A stretch of 32,967 nucleotides of DNA, from assembly GCA_903970305.1 (NCBI GenBank), contig CAJCID010000049.1:1-32967 (forward strand), read 5' to 3'. Made by a program: the position numbers and the translations under genes. Below the pieces are notes generated by a model, which was given only the letters and a program-made list of their open reading frames with translations, was not told the DNA's origin and did not search any database. This stretch comes from Rhodospirillales bacterium. GTDB lineage: Bacteria > Pseudomonadota > Gammaproteobacteria > Burkholderiales > Burkholderiaceae_D. Position 1 is the stretch's first letter, and every line of letters starts with the position of its first letter. Shown here piece after piece: positions 24,490 through 32,601 of this stretch.

Positions 24490-25628
24490 TGGATGGCCCC
24501 GGGGACTGGCCCCTCGACGCAGAGCCTGCGACCTTGAGTCGACCCGTGGTGCGGTTCAAGGGTCGGGGGGCGGTCACGAACGTCGCCCATCGCTTCGCGA
24601 CCGATGAGCGCGCAGAATTTGACGATGGCTGGCCCCAGGAGAGCGGCGAGCCTCAGAAGCTCCGGACGAGCGTGACGGCTGAGCTGGCCAAGTCGATCTT
24701 AACGCGCAACGACTCTCCAGACATTCCCTTTGACGTGTCGCTGAACCCCTACCGTGGCTGCGAGCATGGGTGCGTCTACTGTTATGCGCGTCCGACCCAC
24801 AGCTTCCTTGGACTCTCACCCGGGCTGGACTTCGAGTCCCGACTCTTTGCCAAGGTCAATGCCGCCCTGCTCTTGCGGCGCGAATTATCGAAACCCGGTT
24901 ATGTACCGGAGGTCATTGCCATTGGTGTGAACACCGACGCCTACCAGCCAATCGAGCGTGAGCTCAGGATCACGCGCTCGGTGCTCGAGGTTCTCGCCGA
25001 ATTTCGCCACCCCTTCACGCTCATCACGAAATCGTCTCTGATCGAGCGTGATCTGGATCTCCTGTCGGGCCTGGCTGAACGGGGATTGGTGCGCGTGGCC
25101 CTGAGCATCACAACGCTCGATCACGATCTCTCGCGCAAGCTCGAGCCGCGCGCCGCGAGTCCCAGTCGCAGACTACGCACGATCCAAGCCCTCACTGATG
25201 CGGGGGTCCCGGTTTCGGTGAGCGCCTCGCCGCTCATCCCTTTCGTCAACGATGCGGACATGGAAGCCATCCTCGAAGCGAGCGCGAAGGCCGGGGCGAC
25301 CAACGCCCATTTCATCATCCTGAGGCTTCCCTGGGAGCTCAACGGTGTTTTTCAAACATGGCTTGAGACTCACTTCCCCGATCGCGCCACGCGCGTAATG
25401 AACCGGATCCGCGACATGCGCGGCGGGCGCGACTACGACAGCCGCTTTGGTACGCGGATGCGCGGCGAGGGCATCTGGTCGGAGCTCTATCGCCAACGCT
25501 TTAACCGCGCGACCCGCAGACTCGGGCTGAATCAGGATCGCCGGCCGCTGGATCTGAGCCAATTCGTGCGCGCGCCTGAGATCACCGCTCAGGGCGCCCA
25601 GCTTGACCTGTTCTGCAAGCTCGACTAG
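24489..25628 (+). CDS. PA0069-family radical SAM protein (COG1533, SplB-like)
   Basis: A 379-residue radical SAM enzyme. The 4Fe-4S cluster motif CxxxCxxC is C91, C95 and C98, in the context NPYRGCEHGCVYCYARPTH, which is diagnostic of the PA0069/COG1533 group distantly related to spore photoproduct lyase. Further conserved pieces are IGVNTDAYQP, TLITKSSLIERD, VALSITTLD and PLIPFVND along the TIM-barrel. The reaction is unknown for this family; COG1533 is often labelled a DNA repair photolyase on similarity alone. The ATG at 24489 overlaps the preceding stop. Linkage to a LexA-like repressor fits a role in nucleic-acid damage, but this is inference. Confidence 0.9.
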   Translation: MDGPGDWPLDAEPATLSRPVVRFKGRGAVTNVAHRFATDERAEFDDGWPQESGEPQKLRTSVTAELAKSILTRNDSPDIPFDVSLNPYRGCEHGCVYCYARPTHSFLGLSPGLDFESRLFAKVNAALLLRRELSKPGYVPEVIAIGVNTDAYQPIERELRITRSVLEVLAEFRHPFTLITKSSLIERDLDLLSGLAERGLVRVALSITTLDHDLSRKLEPRAASPSRRLRTIQALTDAGVPVSVSASPLIPFVNDADMEAILEASAKAGATNAHFIILRLPWELNGVFQTWLETHFPDRATRVMNRIRDMRGGRDYDSRFGTRMRGEGIWSELYRQRFNRATRRLGLNQDRRPLDLSQFVRAPEITAQGAQLDLFCKLD

Positions 25629-25647
25629 ACCCGGAACCCTCGGGATC

Positions 25648-26529
25648 CTATCCTGGCGATTGACCCATGCTTTGGCGCTTTGCGCGGTACTCATCGGCGC
25701 GTTTCTCGTCACCCTTCTCGCGATACAGGATCTCTAGTTCCTCGTAGACGTCTGGGGCCGGCGTGCCGGACGCATCGCATTCTTGCTCGAGACGCAGCTG
25801 GATCGCGAGCGCCTCATCGGGTCTGTTTAAGGCGCGCAGGGTCCAGGCGACCATCCAGTTGGCAGCACGCAGGCCCTCGACATCATGGCCCTGCTGCTCG
25901 AGGACGAGGGCGCGCTGGAATTCGACGAGCGCCTCTTGGTAGCGGCCGAGTTCATGGAGGGCGTAACCGGTGTTGTTGCGCAAGGATGCCTCCCAGTGCC
26001 TTGCGGAGGGCTGGGAAGAATGGATCGCCAGATCGAGGGCCTGCTGGTCCCACTGCAACTGATCAGCCGGCGCCGTATCGACGAATGCCATCATGTGCAG
26101 CGCATCGATTGCAAGGCCATCGAGGTGCCCTGCTCGGGCGATGGCATAGGCCCTGAGGTAGTACTGACGGGCTTCGCTCTTGACGGCAGGTGTTTGCGAT
26201 TCGCTTCTATGGACTGCCGAAGAGAGGGTGCGACCATACTCGAGCGCGTAGCGCACGCGCACTTCCGCACTCGCCTTTCTGGTCGCAGGCTCGATGCTCT
26301 CCAGGATGGCCTGCGCGGTCTTGAAGTCCGCGCGTAGCCCGAAGGTGCGCGCGATCTGGGTCTGAAGTATCAGGGTGTCGTCGGCGTTCGCGCCCGCAAG
26401 TGCAGCGCGAAAACGCTCCTCGCTCGCCTGGGGATTGCCATAGTCCCAAAGCGGCGCCAGATCGATGGCGCCCGCCGATGCCCATGGCGCTGTCAGAGCA
26501 AGACAAAGCGCGAGACGCCGCACCAGCAT
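25648..26529 (-). CDS. Exported tetratricopeptide-repeat protein
   Basis: A 293-residue protein with a signal peptide (MLVRRLALCLALTAPWASAGA) and a helical-repeat body. Clear TPR-like helices include the pair at roughly residues 30-70, ARQYYLRAYAIARAGHLDGLAIDALHMMA, SLRNNTGYALHELGRYQEALVEFQRAL and VAWTLRALNRPDEALAIQLRL, ending ELEILYREKGDEKRADEYRAK. It is probably a periplasmic protein-protein interaction module; the partner is unknown. The ATG at 26529 is preferred because AGGGG lies seven bases upstream; another ATG two codons earlier is too close to that site. It follows the TM2 gene by 58 bp on the same strand, while its end is 19 bp from the convergent radical SAM gene. Confidence 0.82.
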   Translation of the reverse strand: MLVRRLALCLALTAPWASAGAIDLAPLWDYGNPQASEERFRAALAGANADDTLILQTQIARTFGLRADFKTAQAILESIEPATRKASAEVRVRYALEYGRTLSSAVHRSESQTPAVKSEARQYYLRAYAIARAGHLDGLAIDALHMMAFVDTAPADQLQWDQQALDLAIHSSQPSARHWEASLRNNTGYALHELGRYQEALVEFQRALVLEQQGHDVEGLRAANWMVAWTLRALNRPDEALAIQLRLEQECDASGTPAPDVYEELEILYREKGDEKRADEYRAKRQSMGQSPG

Positions 26530-26587
26530 CGCCATACCCCTGGGATTGATCGCGATTCGCACGCGCGTCTGCGAACCCATCGCAGCG

Positions 26588-27028
26588 CTACAGCGTGCCT
26601 TCGAAATAGGCTTGGACCGAAATCGCAAGGATACTCAAAATTCCGGTGGCGCCAAGGGCCAAGCTCAGAATCGCGACGACGATCACAAGCGCTCCCGAAT
26701 CACTCTTCTGATCGATTCCGGCGTTCCAGCGCGCGTCCCACAGGGCGTCGGGAGTGAGCGCAAAGCGCAAGGCTTCGACGAGACCGATCAAGCTCGGCAG
26801 GAAGGCCGCGAGCAACGCCGGGTGCAGGAAGGTGATGAAATCCGAGCCGAGGTCGGTGTGTAGTCCGGCCAGATAATGCAGGCCCAACCCCGCCACCAGA
26901 AAGAAGTACGCCGGATAGATCCAGGGAATCCAGCCGCCTGGGCCATGGAGATAAAAGCGGTGGGCGCCGAAGGTGCCCAAACCAGCAGCCAGCACGGTGG
27001 CGAGGGTCTTGTTCTTAAAGCGGGGCAT
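26588..27028 (-). CDS. TM2-domain membrane protein
   Basis: A 146-residue protein. The N-terminal 60 residues are a TM2 domain: a basic start PRFKNKTLA, helix 1 with LAAGLGTFGAHRFYLHG (the G-x-HRFYLG-type turn typical of TM2) and helix 2 near 32-55. Two further hydrophobic helices follow near 68-88 and 112-140. TM2 proteins are small inner-membrane proteins with no defined reaction. It is the first gene of a probable pair with the TPR protein. Just upstream of its start (27035-27046) lies GAAC-GCTC-GTTA, an imperfect match to the operator of the LexA-like gene. Confidence 0.8.
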   Translation of the reverse strand: MPRFKNKTLATVLAAGLGTFGAHRFYLHGPGGWIPWIYPAYFFLVAGLGLHYLAGLHTDLGSDFITFLHPALLAAFLPSLIGLVEALRFALTPDALWDARWNAGIDQKSDSGALVIVVAILSLALGATGILSILAISVQAYFEGTL

Positions 27029-27139
27029 GCGAAGGAACGCTCGTTAATGAGGAATGGCGGCCGTGCTGCCGGCGCTTTGAGGGGAAGGGGGGGCGAGAGT
27101 TCGTCTCGCGCACCCTGGGGTGTCTTGGTCAGTGCACCG

Positions 27140-28276
27140 CTAAGGTTGATAGGTGATGCGGTAGATCGCTCCGGCCTGATCATCGGATACGAGAAGTGCC
27201 CCGTCAGGCATCACGAGAACGTCTGCGGGTCGACCCCAGACGCGCTCGTGACCATCGGGATCGACGCGCAACCACCCCTGGGCGAGCACGCCCGTGGAGT
27301 CGAGACGGCCGCTTGGCGTGAGCTTGACCCAGACGACCCGGTAGCCAACCTTCTTGCTGCGGTTCCAAGAACCGTGTTCAGCGATGAAAATCGCATCGTG
27401 GTATTCGGCTGGGAACTGCGCGCCAGTGTAGAAGCGCATGCCGAGCGAGGCCACGTGTGCGCCCAGCTTGACGATAGGGGGAGTGAACTCGGAGCAGGCG
27501 TGTTTCGAGCCCAGCTGCGGATCCGGGGTGTCCCCTTGGTGACAATACGGAAATCCGAAATTCATGCCCATGGCGCTCGCGTGATTGAGCTCGTCCGAGG
27601 GCATGTCGTCACCCATCATGTCGCGTCCATTGTCGGTGAACCACAGCGAGTGGTCCACCGGGCTCCAGTCGAAGCCCACGGTATTGCGGATGCCCCGTGC
27701 GACGACCTCGAGCCCGCTGCCGTCCGGACGCATCCGCCCGAGATTGGCGTAACGGCTCTGATCGGGCTCGCAAACATTGCACGGGGCTCCCACCGGCACA
27801 TAGAGTAGGCCATCGGGCCCGAAGCGCAGGAAGCGGCCACCATGGTGCTCTTCAGGCGGCAATCCGTCGGTCACGATCCGGGGGGCAGGAGGATCGGCCA
27901 GATGCCGGTCGATGTCGTCAAACCGCAGGATCCGCGAGACCGCCGAGACGTACAGCGCGCCATCGCGGTAAGCCACGCCCAAGGGCATCTCGAGGTCTTT
28001 GGCCAGAGTGTAGACGCGTGCGGCGTGTGCGCCCTCGACCTCTAACGCATAGACCTTGCCGGCCTCGTAACTGCCGACGTAGACGATCTGCCTGCCATCC
28101 TTTTGACCGCCAAGCGCCATCTCGCGGGCATTCGGTACCTGATCCGAGAGCACGGCGATTCGAAACCCGGGCGCAAGCTCGAGCGTGTCGACAGGCAGGC
28201 CGGCGCCGGCTGGGGAGGATTCGAGGACGACCAGTAGGGCAAGGCAGGCTGCAAGAACGCGCTTCGAATACGACAT
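27140..28276 (-). CDS. PQQ-type sugar dehydrogenase-like (sorbosone/GSDH-fold) protein
   Basis: A 378-residue exported protein with signal peptide MSYSKRVLAACLALLVVLESSPAGA and a six-bladed propeller of the soluble glucose/sorbosone dehydrogenase (GSDH) fold. Marker segments are HHGGRFLRFGPDGLLYVPVG near residues 144-163 (the His is the catalytic position in the family), FTDNGRDMMGDDMPSDELN, MNFGFPYCH, FIAEHGSWNR and a final GALLVSDDQAGAIYRI. Such proteins are often called PQQ-dependent sugar dehydrogenases, but many have no demonstrated activity. Three cysteines are present near CNVC and YCHQ. It is divergent from rpsP with a 127-bp gap. The 110-bp gap to the TM2 gene holds a small GCGAGA/TCTCGC hairpin at 27093-27109. 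Confidence 0.85.
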   Translation of the reverse strand: MSYSKRVLAACLALLVVLESSPAGAGLPVDTLELAPGFRIAVLSDQVPNAREMALGGQKDGRQIVYVGSYEAGKVYALEVEGAHAARVYTLAKDLEMPLGVAYRDGALYVSAVSRILRFDDIDRHLADPPAPRIVTDGLPPEEHHGGRFLRFGPDGLLYVPVGAPCNVCEPDQSRYANLGRMRPDGSGLEVVARGIRNTVGFDWSPVDHSLWFTDNGRDMMGDDMPSDELNHASAMGMNFGFPYCHQGDTPDPQLGSKHACSEFTPPIVKLGAHVASLGMRFYTGAQFPAEYHDAIFIAEHGSWNRSKKVGYRVVWVKLTPSGRLDSTGVLAQGWLRVDPDGHERVWGRPADVLVMPDGALLVSDDQAGAIYRITYQP

Positions 28277-28324
28277 ATTCTCTTGATTTCTATGCAGAAA
28301 GAGCGGGTTTTGCGGAGCTCATGA

Positions 28325-28353
28325 TTGCACAAATGGCTGCTCGGAGATATACT
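28325..28353 (+). promoter_or_regulatory. Promoter of the rpsP-rimM-trmD-rplS operon
   Basis: TTGCAC at 28325-28330 and TATACT at 28348-28353 are spaced by 17 bp and lie 50 bp before the rpsP start. The -10 matches five of six consensus bases. This is the only good sigma-70-like pair seen in the gap. Confidence 0.6.
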
Positions 28354-28403
28354 CGTGGGCTTTTCGCTGGTCAAGCAATTGCAACGAATTCAGAAGGGCA
28401 GAC

Positions 28404-28679
28404 ATGGTCATTCTTCGACTTTCCCGCGGTGGCGCCAAGAACCGCCCGTTTTACAACCTCGTCGCGACCGATTCGCGTAATCGCCGCGATGGCCGCTTCA
28501 TCGAGCGCGTCGGTTTCTATAATCCTGTCGCCGCCGGCGCCGAGGAAAGCCTGCGCATCGAACTGGCTCGAGTCAAACACTGGCAGGATGCGGGCGCGCA
28601 ACTCTCGCCCGCGGTCGCGCGTCTAGTCAAAGAATACGCGAAGAAGCAGAGCGCTGCAGCGCAGAACGTCCCTGCGTAG
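28404..28679 (+). CDS. rpsP: Ribosomal protein bS16
   Basis: A 91-residue small-subunit protein, typical bS16 length plus a short Ala/Gln tail. [40 protein letters not shown] is the unmistakable family N-terminus. It binds 16S rRNA and helps assemble the 30S body. AAGGG stands a few bases before the ATG. It is the first gene of the conserved operon and is preceded by a recognisable promoter. Confidence 0.98.
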   Translation: MVILRLSRGGAKNRPFYNLVATDSRNRRDGRFIERVGFYNPVAAGAEESLRIELARVKHWQDAGAQLSPAVARLVKEYAKKQSAAAQNVPA

Positions 28680-28698
28680 TTTCTCGGGGTCATGAGGG

Positions 28699-29244
28699 AT
28701 GCAGCAGAGTAGTCCCTCGGATTTGGTAGTGGTGGGGCGCATCCTGGACGCCTGGGGCCTGCGGGGCGACATCAAGGTCATGCCTTACGCCCACGATGGG
28801 TCTGCGCTCCTCGAAGTAAGACAGTGGTGGATGGAGCGAGCCGGGCAGTGGGAAAGCCTTGAGGTGCTCTCGGCCAGGTCGCATGGAGAACTGGTCACGG
28901 CGAGCCTCGTTGGCATCCGTTCGCGAGAACTGGCCGAGCGATTCAAGGGGACCGAGGTCTGGATCTCACGTGCTCGCTTTCCGGTGCTGCCCGATGATGA
29001 GTATTACTGGGTCGATCTGATTGGATTGCGGGTCGTCAACGCTGAGGGGCTGGCACTCGGGGTCGTGCGTTCGATGCTCGATAACGGTGCTCACGCGATC
29101 CTCGAGATCGAGCGGATCGGGTTGGCGGGGGAGAAACCCGGGGCGCCGACGGTGCTGATTCCCTTCGTCGAACGCTATGTCCGCTCGGTGGATCGAGTCC
29201 GGGAGCGAATTGTGGTGGACTGGGGTCCGGAATACGAAGGTTGA
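28699..29244 (+). CDS. rimM: Ribosome maturation factor RimM
   Basis: A 181-residue 30S assembly factor that binds uS19 and helps mature the 3' domain of 16S rRNA. The N-terminal beta-barrel starts with [18 protein letters not shown] and contains the [14 protein letters not shown] segment. The C-terminal PRC-barrel starts with [13 protein letters not shown] and ends at [11 protein letters not shown]. It is 19 bp after rpsP. Its TGA overlaps a TTG and is three bases from the trmD ATG. GAGGG abuts the ATG, so a second site, GGGG at 28686-28689, may serve instead. Confidence 0.96.
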   Translation: MQQSSPSDLVVVGRILDAWGLRGDIKVMPYAHDGSALLEVRQWWMERAGQWESLEVLSARSHGELVTASLVGIRSRELAERFKGTEVWISRARFPVLPDDEYYWVDLIGLRVVNAEGLALGVVRSMLDNGAHAILEIERIGLAGEKPGAPTVLIPFVERYVRSVDRVRERIVVDWGPEYEG

Positions 29245-29246
29245 GC

Positions 29247-30002
29247 ATGCGCTTTGACGTCGTCACGCTCTTTCCTGAAATGTTTGCTGCGGTGACCGAG
29301 TCCGGGATTACGCGGCGCGCCTTCGAGGAGGGTCGCTGGTCGTTGCGGGCCTGGAATCCGCGTGAGTTCACCAGTGACGCCTATCGGACGGTCGATGATC
29401 GACCGTACGGGGGCGGGCCGGGGATGGTCATGTTGGCTGAGCCGCTCGAAAAGGCGCTCTGCGCTGCGCGCGCCGAGCAGCAGGCGAGCCTGGGCGCTGC
29501 GGCGGGGCGGGTGATCTATCTGTCTCCTCAGGGACCGCGTCTGGATCACGAACGCGTGCTGGAACTCTCGAGCCGGCCCGGGGTCGTGCTGCTATGCGGT
29601 CGGTATGAGGCGATCGATGAGCGCTTGATCGAAAGTTGTATCGATGAAGAGTTGAGTCTCGGCGATTTTGTATTGTCAGGTGGCGAGATCGCGGCGCTTG
29701 CGGTGATCGACGCGGTGGTGCGGCAATTGCCCGGAGTGTTGGGAGATGCTCAATCCGCCCTCGAAGATTCCTTTGTGGCGGGTCTCCTGGACTGTCCGCA
29801 CTACACGCGTCCTGAGAACTACGCGGGAGCGCTCGTGCCGCCGGTGCTGCTCTCGGGGCATCACGCGAACATCGTTCGCTGGCGGCGTGAGCGTGCGCTT
29901 GAGGCGACGGCGAAGAAGCGACCGGATCTGTTGCAGAAGGCACGTCGCGCAGGTCGGCTGAATGCACAAGATGAAGAGTTTCTGAGAAGTCTGCAGTCGT
30001 AA
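29247..30002 (+). CDS. trmD: tRNA (guanine-N1)-methyltransferase TrmD
   Basis: A 251-residue SPOUT-class enzyme that methylates G37 of tRNAs with SAM, preventing +1 frameshifts. It begins [13 protein letters not shown] and has [37 protein letters not shown] and [15 protein letters not shown], the last forming the trefoil-knot SAM site. [11 protein letters not shown] and [12 protein letters not shown] follow in the C-terminal tRNA-binding part. The ATG at 29247 is used, not the TTG at 29241, because it gives the conserved N-terminus and has GAAGG upstream. Confidence 0.98.
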   Translation: MRFDVVTLFPEMFAAVTESGITRRAFEEGRWSLRAWNPREFTSDAYRTVDDRPYGGGPGMVMLAEPLEKALCAARAEQQASLGAAAGRVIYLSPQGPRLDHERVLELSSRPGVVLLCGRYEAIDERLIESCIDEELSLGDFVLSGGEIAALAVIDAVVRQLPGVLGDAQSALEDSFVAGLLDCPHYTRPENYAGALVPPVLLSGHHANIVRWRRERALEATAKKRPDLLQKARRAGRLNAQDEEFLRSLQS

Positions 30003-30088
30003 AGGTCGCAAGACCATTTGATTAACCCCATCCTCTGCACGGCAAACAACCATTACATGCCGGGGCACGATGGCAATTGGAGCTCAAC

Positions 30089-30472
30089 ATGGACCTGATC
30101 CAAGTCCTTGAACAGGAAGAAATCGCCCGCCTGGGCAAGACGGTCCCGGAATTCGCGCCGGGAGACACCGTGGTGGTGAACGTGAATGTCGTCGAAGGCA
30201 ACCGCAAGCGCGTGCAGGCCTACGAAGGCGTGGTCATCTCCAAGCGCAATCGCGGTCTGAATTCGAACTTCATCGTGCGCAAGATCTCCAACGGTGAAGG
30301 CGTCGAGCGCACCTTCCAGACCTATTCCCCTGCCATCGCCAGCATCGAGGTCAAGCGCCGCGGCGACGTGCGCCGCGCCAAGCTCTACTTCCTGCGTGAA
30401 CGGTCGGGCAAGTCGGCGCGGATCAAGGAAAAGCTCAAGCTCAAGGCCAAGCCCCAGCAAACGGCGGAGTAG
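30089..30472 (+). CDS. rplS: Ribosomal protein bL19
   Basis: A 127-residue large-subunit protein at the 30S-50S interface. Diagnostic segments are [59 protein letters not shown] and [20 protein letters not shown]. It is slightly longer than E. coli bL19 (115) owing to a Lys-rich tail. The ATG at 30089 has TTGGAG seven bases upstream; the in-frame TTG at 30077 is part of that site. It ends the four-gene operon and is followed by a stem-loop. Confidence 0.98.
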   Translation: MDLIQVLEQEEIARLGKTVPEFAPGDTVVVNVNVVEGNRKRVQAYEGVVISKRNRGLNSNFIVRKISNGEGVERTFQTYSPAIASIEVKRRGDVRRAKLYFLRERSGKSARIKEKLKLKAKPQQTAE

Positions 30473-30492
30473 GACAGGTAGGGACTTTCACC

Positions 30493-30514
30493 GGGCGCGG
30501 GGAGGCTCGCGCCC
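30493..30514 (+). terminator. Stem-loop after rplS
   Basis: GGGCGCG at 30493-30499 pairs with CGCGCCC at 30508-30514 around an 8-nt loop, 20 bases after the rplS stop. No T-run follows. It could be a terminator or a processing site between rplS and the Nudix gene. Confidence 0.4.
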
Positions 30515-30544
30515 AATCTGCCGCAGGCCGGGGGACATCACGTC

Positions 30545-31222
30545 GTGGCTGTACCACTCATCGATCCAATGGCGCTGCCGGTGCACGCGGTCTCGCACGA
30601 TCCGGCCCTGGCCGAGGGGACACTGACTGCGGCGCGTCTGCGAGAGTATTTCCGGCATCCCAAGGCCTGGCAGGCCGAACTGCTCGACGAGCGCCGGCTG
30701 GTGCGCACATCGCGCGAGCCGACTGCCGCCGCAGTCCTGATCCCAATCGTCGTACATGAAGCGGTCATGTCGGTGCTCCTGACCCAGCGCACCGAGCATC
30801 TGAATGATCACGCCGGTCAGGTGAGTTTCCCAGGCGGGCGCGCCGAGCCCGCCGACGCATCCCCGATCGAGACGGCGCTGCGCGAGACCGAGGAGGAAAT
30901 CGGTCTTCCTCGCAGCCAGATCGAAATCATCGGCACCTTACCGGACTACCTGACCGGCACCGGCTATCGGGTCACCCCCGTCGTCGGCCTCATCACACCA
31001 CCTCTTTCGCTCCGTGCAGATCCTTTCGAGGTGGCCGAAGTCTTCGAGGTCCCGCTCGCTTTCTTGATGGATCCGGCCAATCATCAGACGCGGCGGGCGG
31101 TTCTCGAGACCGGCGAGCGGCTGTTCTATGCGATGCCCTTCGAGCGGCATTTCATCTGGGGTGCGACGGCGGGGATGTTGCGCAACCTCTACCACTTCTT
31201 GAGAGGCCAAAGCGGGGCCTAG
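30545..31222 (+). CDS. Nudix hydrolase, CoA pyrophosphatase-like
   Basis: A 225-residue Nudix enzyme of the CoA diphosphatase (NudL/PCD1) group, which would cleave coenzyme A to 4'-phosphopantetheine and 3',5'-ADP. The family-specific LLTQRTEHLNDHAGQVSFPGGR at about residues 78-99 leads directly into the Nudix helix ending ALRETEEEIGL (111-121). The spacing of the first acidic residue in the Nudix box is slightly non-canonical, as in other members. The start is taken as GTG at 30545 with GGGGGA upstream; an in-frame ATG at 30569 is possible. It sits between rplS and the CobD/CbiB-like gene, an arrangement I recall from Burkholderiales. Confidence 0.9.
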   Translation: MAVPLIDPMALPVHAVSHDPALAEGTLTAARLREYFRHPKAWQAELLDERRLVRTSREPTAAAVLIPIVVHEAVMSVLLTQRTEHLNDHAGQVSFPGGRAEPADASPIETALRETEEEIGLPRSQIEIIGTLPDYLTGTGYRVTPVVGLITPPLSLRADPFEVAEVFEVPLAFLMDPANHQTRRAVLETGERLFYAMPFERHFIWGATAGMLRNLYHFLRGQSGA

Positions 31223-31304
31223 GAGATCCACCCGGGCGGCCTTGGCCAGCGGGCGCGTTACAATCGGGAAATCTTAGCAGGGCGCACTCGGCCCAACTTC
31301 CGCA

Positions 31305-32291
31305 ATGGGATTTCTCTCTCTTATCATCGCGCTCTTGCTCGAACAGGCTCGACCCCTTCAGAACAACAACTTCGCCTACAACGCGGTGCGCGGCATCAGC
31401 CGGTCGCTCGATAGCAACTTCAATGCCGGTGAGTCCGGGCAGGGCGTGCTCGCTTGGTTGATCCTGGTCGTACCCCTGACGCTCGGATCCTGGGGAATTT
31501 TCTTTCTCTTAGCGCGCGTGCATGTCTTCTTGGGACTCGCCTGGGATGTCGCGGTTCTCTACCTGACACTGGGATTTCGGCAGTTCAGTCACTACTACAC
31601 CGACATCCAGATGGCGCTTGCAAACAACGACCTGGCCGAGGCGCGAGACCTTCTCGCCCAGTGGCGCGGGCGCGTCAGTGCAGGCTTCTCGGCAGCCGAA
31701 CTCGATCTGTCGGACGTCTCGCGACTGGCCATCGAGGAGGCACTCCTGGCTTCGCATCGCCACGTCTTTGGCGTGCTGTTCTGGTTTGTCGTCCTCCCAG
31801 GACCCTCGGGTGCAGTGCTCTACCGGTTGGCCGACTATCTCGCACGGGCCTGGAACAGGCCTGACGCCGCGCGCGACGAAATTGCCGAGCCGCATTCAAC
31901 CAACGAGGCAGCTGAGCCGTTTGGCCGCTTTGCCGCGAGGGCGTTCTGGCTCGTCGACTGGGTCCCGGTGCGGCTCACGGCGATCGGATTTGCGATCGTC
32001 GGCAATTTCGAGGACGCCGTGTTCGCCTGGCGCAATCATGCCTCACAGTGGCGCGATGGCACGCGAGGCATCATCCTCGCCAGCGGCGCAGGGGCGCTCG
32101 GAGTGCGTCTCGGAGACGCGCAGAGCTTCGCGAACGCGCGACCGGTCGAACTCGACGGCGTGAGCGAGTCGATTCCTGGTGTCGAGGCAAGCCCTGCTGC
32201 CATGCGCAGCGCCGTCGGACTCGTGTGGCGCTCGCTCGTCTTGTGGGTTGTGCTCTTGTTTCTGCTCTCTGCGGCGGGGTTGTTCGGATAG
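31305..32291 (+). CDS. CobD/CbiB-family membrane protein
   Basis: A 328-residue inner-membrane protein of the CobD/CbiB and AmpE superfamily. It has an N-terminal FLSLIIALLLEQARPL, helices near 48-92, LTLGFRQFSHYYTDIQMALANNDLAEARDLLAQWRGR near 86-122 and FWFVVLPGPSGAVLYRLADYLARAW near 155-180. A hydrophobic C-terminal helix (LVLWVVLLFLLSAAGLF) ends the protein. CbiB attaches aminopropanol to cobyric acid; this betaproteobacterial branch, found near ribosomal genes rather than cobalamin genes, may do something else, closer to AmpE-like signalling. No B12 gene is nearby in the window. Confidence 0.85.
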   Translation: MGFLSLIIALLLEQARPLQNNNFAYNAVRGISRSLDSNFNAGESGQGVLAWLILVVPLTLGSWGIFFLLARVHVFLGLAWDVAVLYLTLGFRQFSHYYTDIQMALANNDLAEARDLLAQWRGRVSAGFSAAELDLSDVSRLAIEEALLASHRHVFGVLFWFVVLPGPSGAVLYRLADYLARAWNRPDAARDEIAEPHSTNEAAEPFGRFAARAFWLVDWVPVRLTAIGFAIVGNFEDAVFAWRNHASQWRDGTRGIILASGAGALGVRLGDAQSFANARPVELDGVSESIPGVEASPAAMRSAVGLVWRSLVLWVVLLFLLSAAGLFG

Positions 32292-32295
32292 CGCT

Positions 32296-32601
32296 CTAGG
32301 CCTGGGTGGCCGCGCATTTCCAGCACTGAAAGAACTGGCCTTCGAGGATCTCGGAGCATCCCGGGCAGCGCCAGGGAGCCAGTCCGCTCGGAGACCTGAG
32401 TTCGCTCAGCAGCGACTGCGCCGGCGCCAGGTCGCGCTCGTGGAGCACCCAGATCTCCGGTGCGAGCTGGTCAGCCGGGAGTTCGCCTAATGCGGAACCG
32501 ATAAAGCGGTTACGGATTTCGCAGCGCACACCGGCTCCCTCGAGCATGCGCGCCCAGAGTGTGGCAATCAAGAGGTTGTCAGTGCGGACCAGTCGGGGCA
32601 T
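32296..32601 (-). CDS. DUF2007 protein with C-terminal zinc ribbon
   Basis: A 101-residue protein. The first 65 residues match the DUF2007 pattern of a small signal-transduction-like domain ([20 protein letters not shown] ... [17 protein letters not shown]). Residues 79-96 add a zinc ribbon with C79, C82, C93 and C96 (CPGC ... CWKC). The role is unknown. The ATG at 32601 lies inside the 3' end of rsgA (23-base overlap), so translation is probably coupled to it. The longer in-frame start at 32637 would overlap rsgA further and lacks the conserved beginning. Its stop is 4 bp from the end of the convergent CobD/CbiB-like gene. Confidence 0.82.
   Translation of the reverse strand: MPRLVRTDNLLIATLWARMLEGAGVRCEIRNRFIGSALGELPADQLAPEIWVLHERDLAPAQSLLSELRSPSGLAPWRCPGCSEILEGQFFQCWKCAATQA

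Noticed and set aside
27093-27109. GCGAGA-GTTCG-TCTCGC hairpin as terminator of the sugar dehydrogenase-like gene
   Set aside because: Only a 6-bp stem followed by a C-run on the relevant strand, so too weak to list as a terminator.
26876-27808. Rightward 310-codon frame antisense to the sugar dehydrogenase-like gene
   Set aside because: It is a shadow of the high-GC coding strand; the leftward frame has a signal peptide and strong family motifs.
30545-32291. Nudix and CobD/CbiB-like genes as a novel metabolic pair
   Set aside because: The order is one I recall as ordinary for Burkholderiales around rplS and rsgA; adjacency alone is not a sign of a new system.
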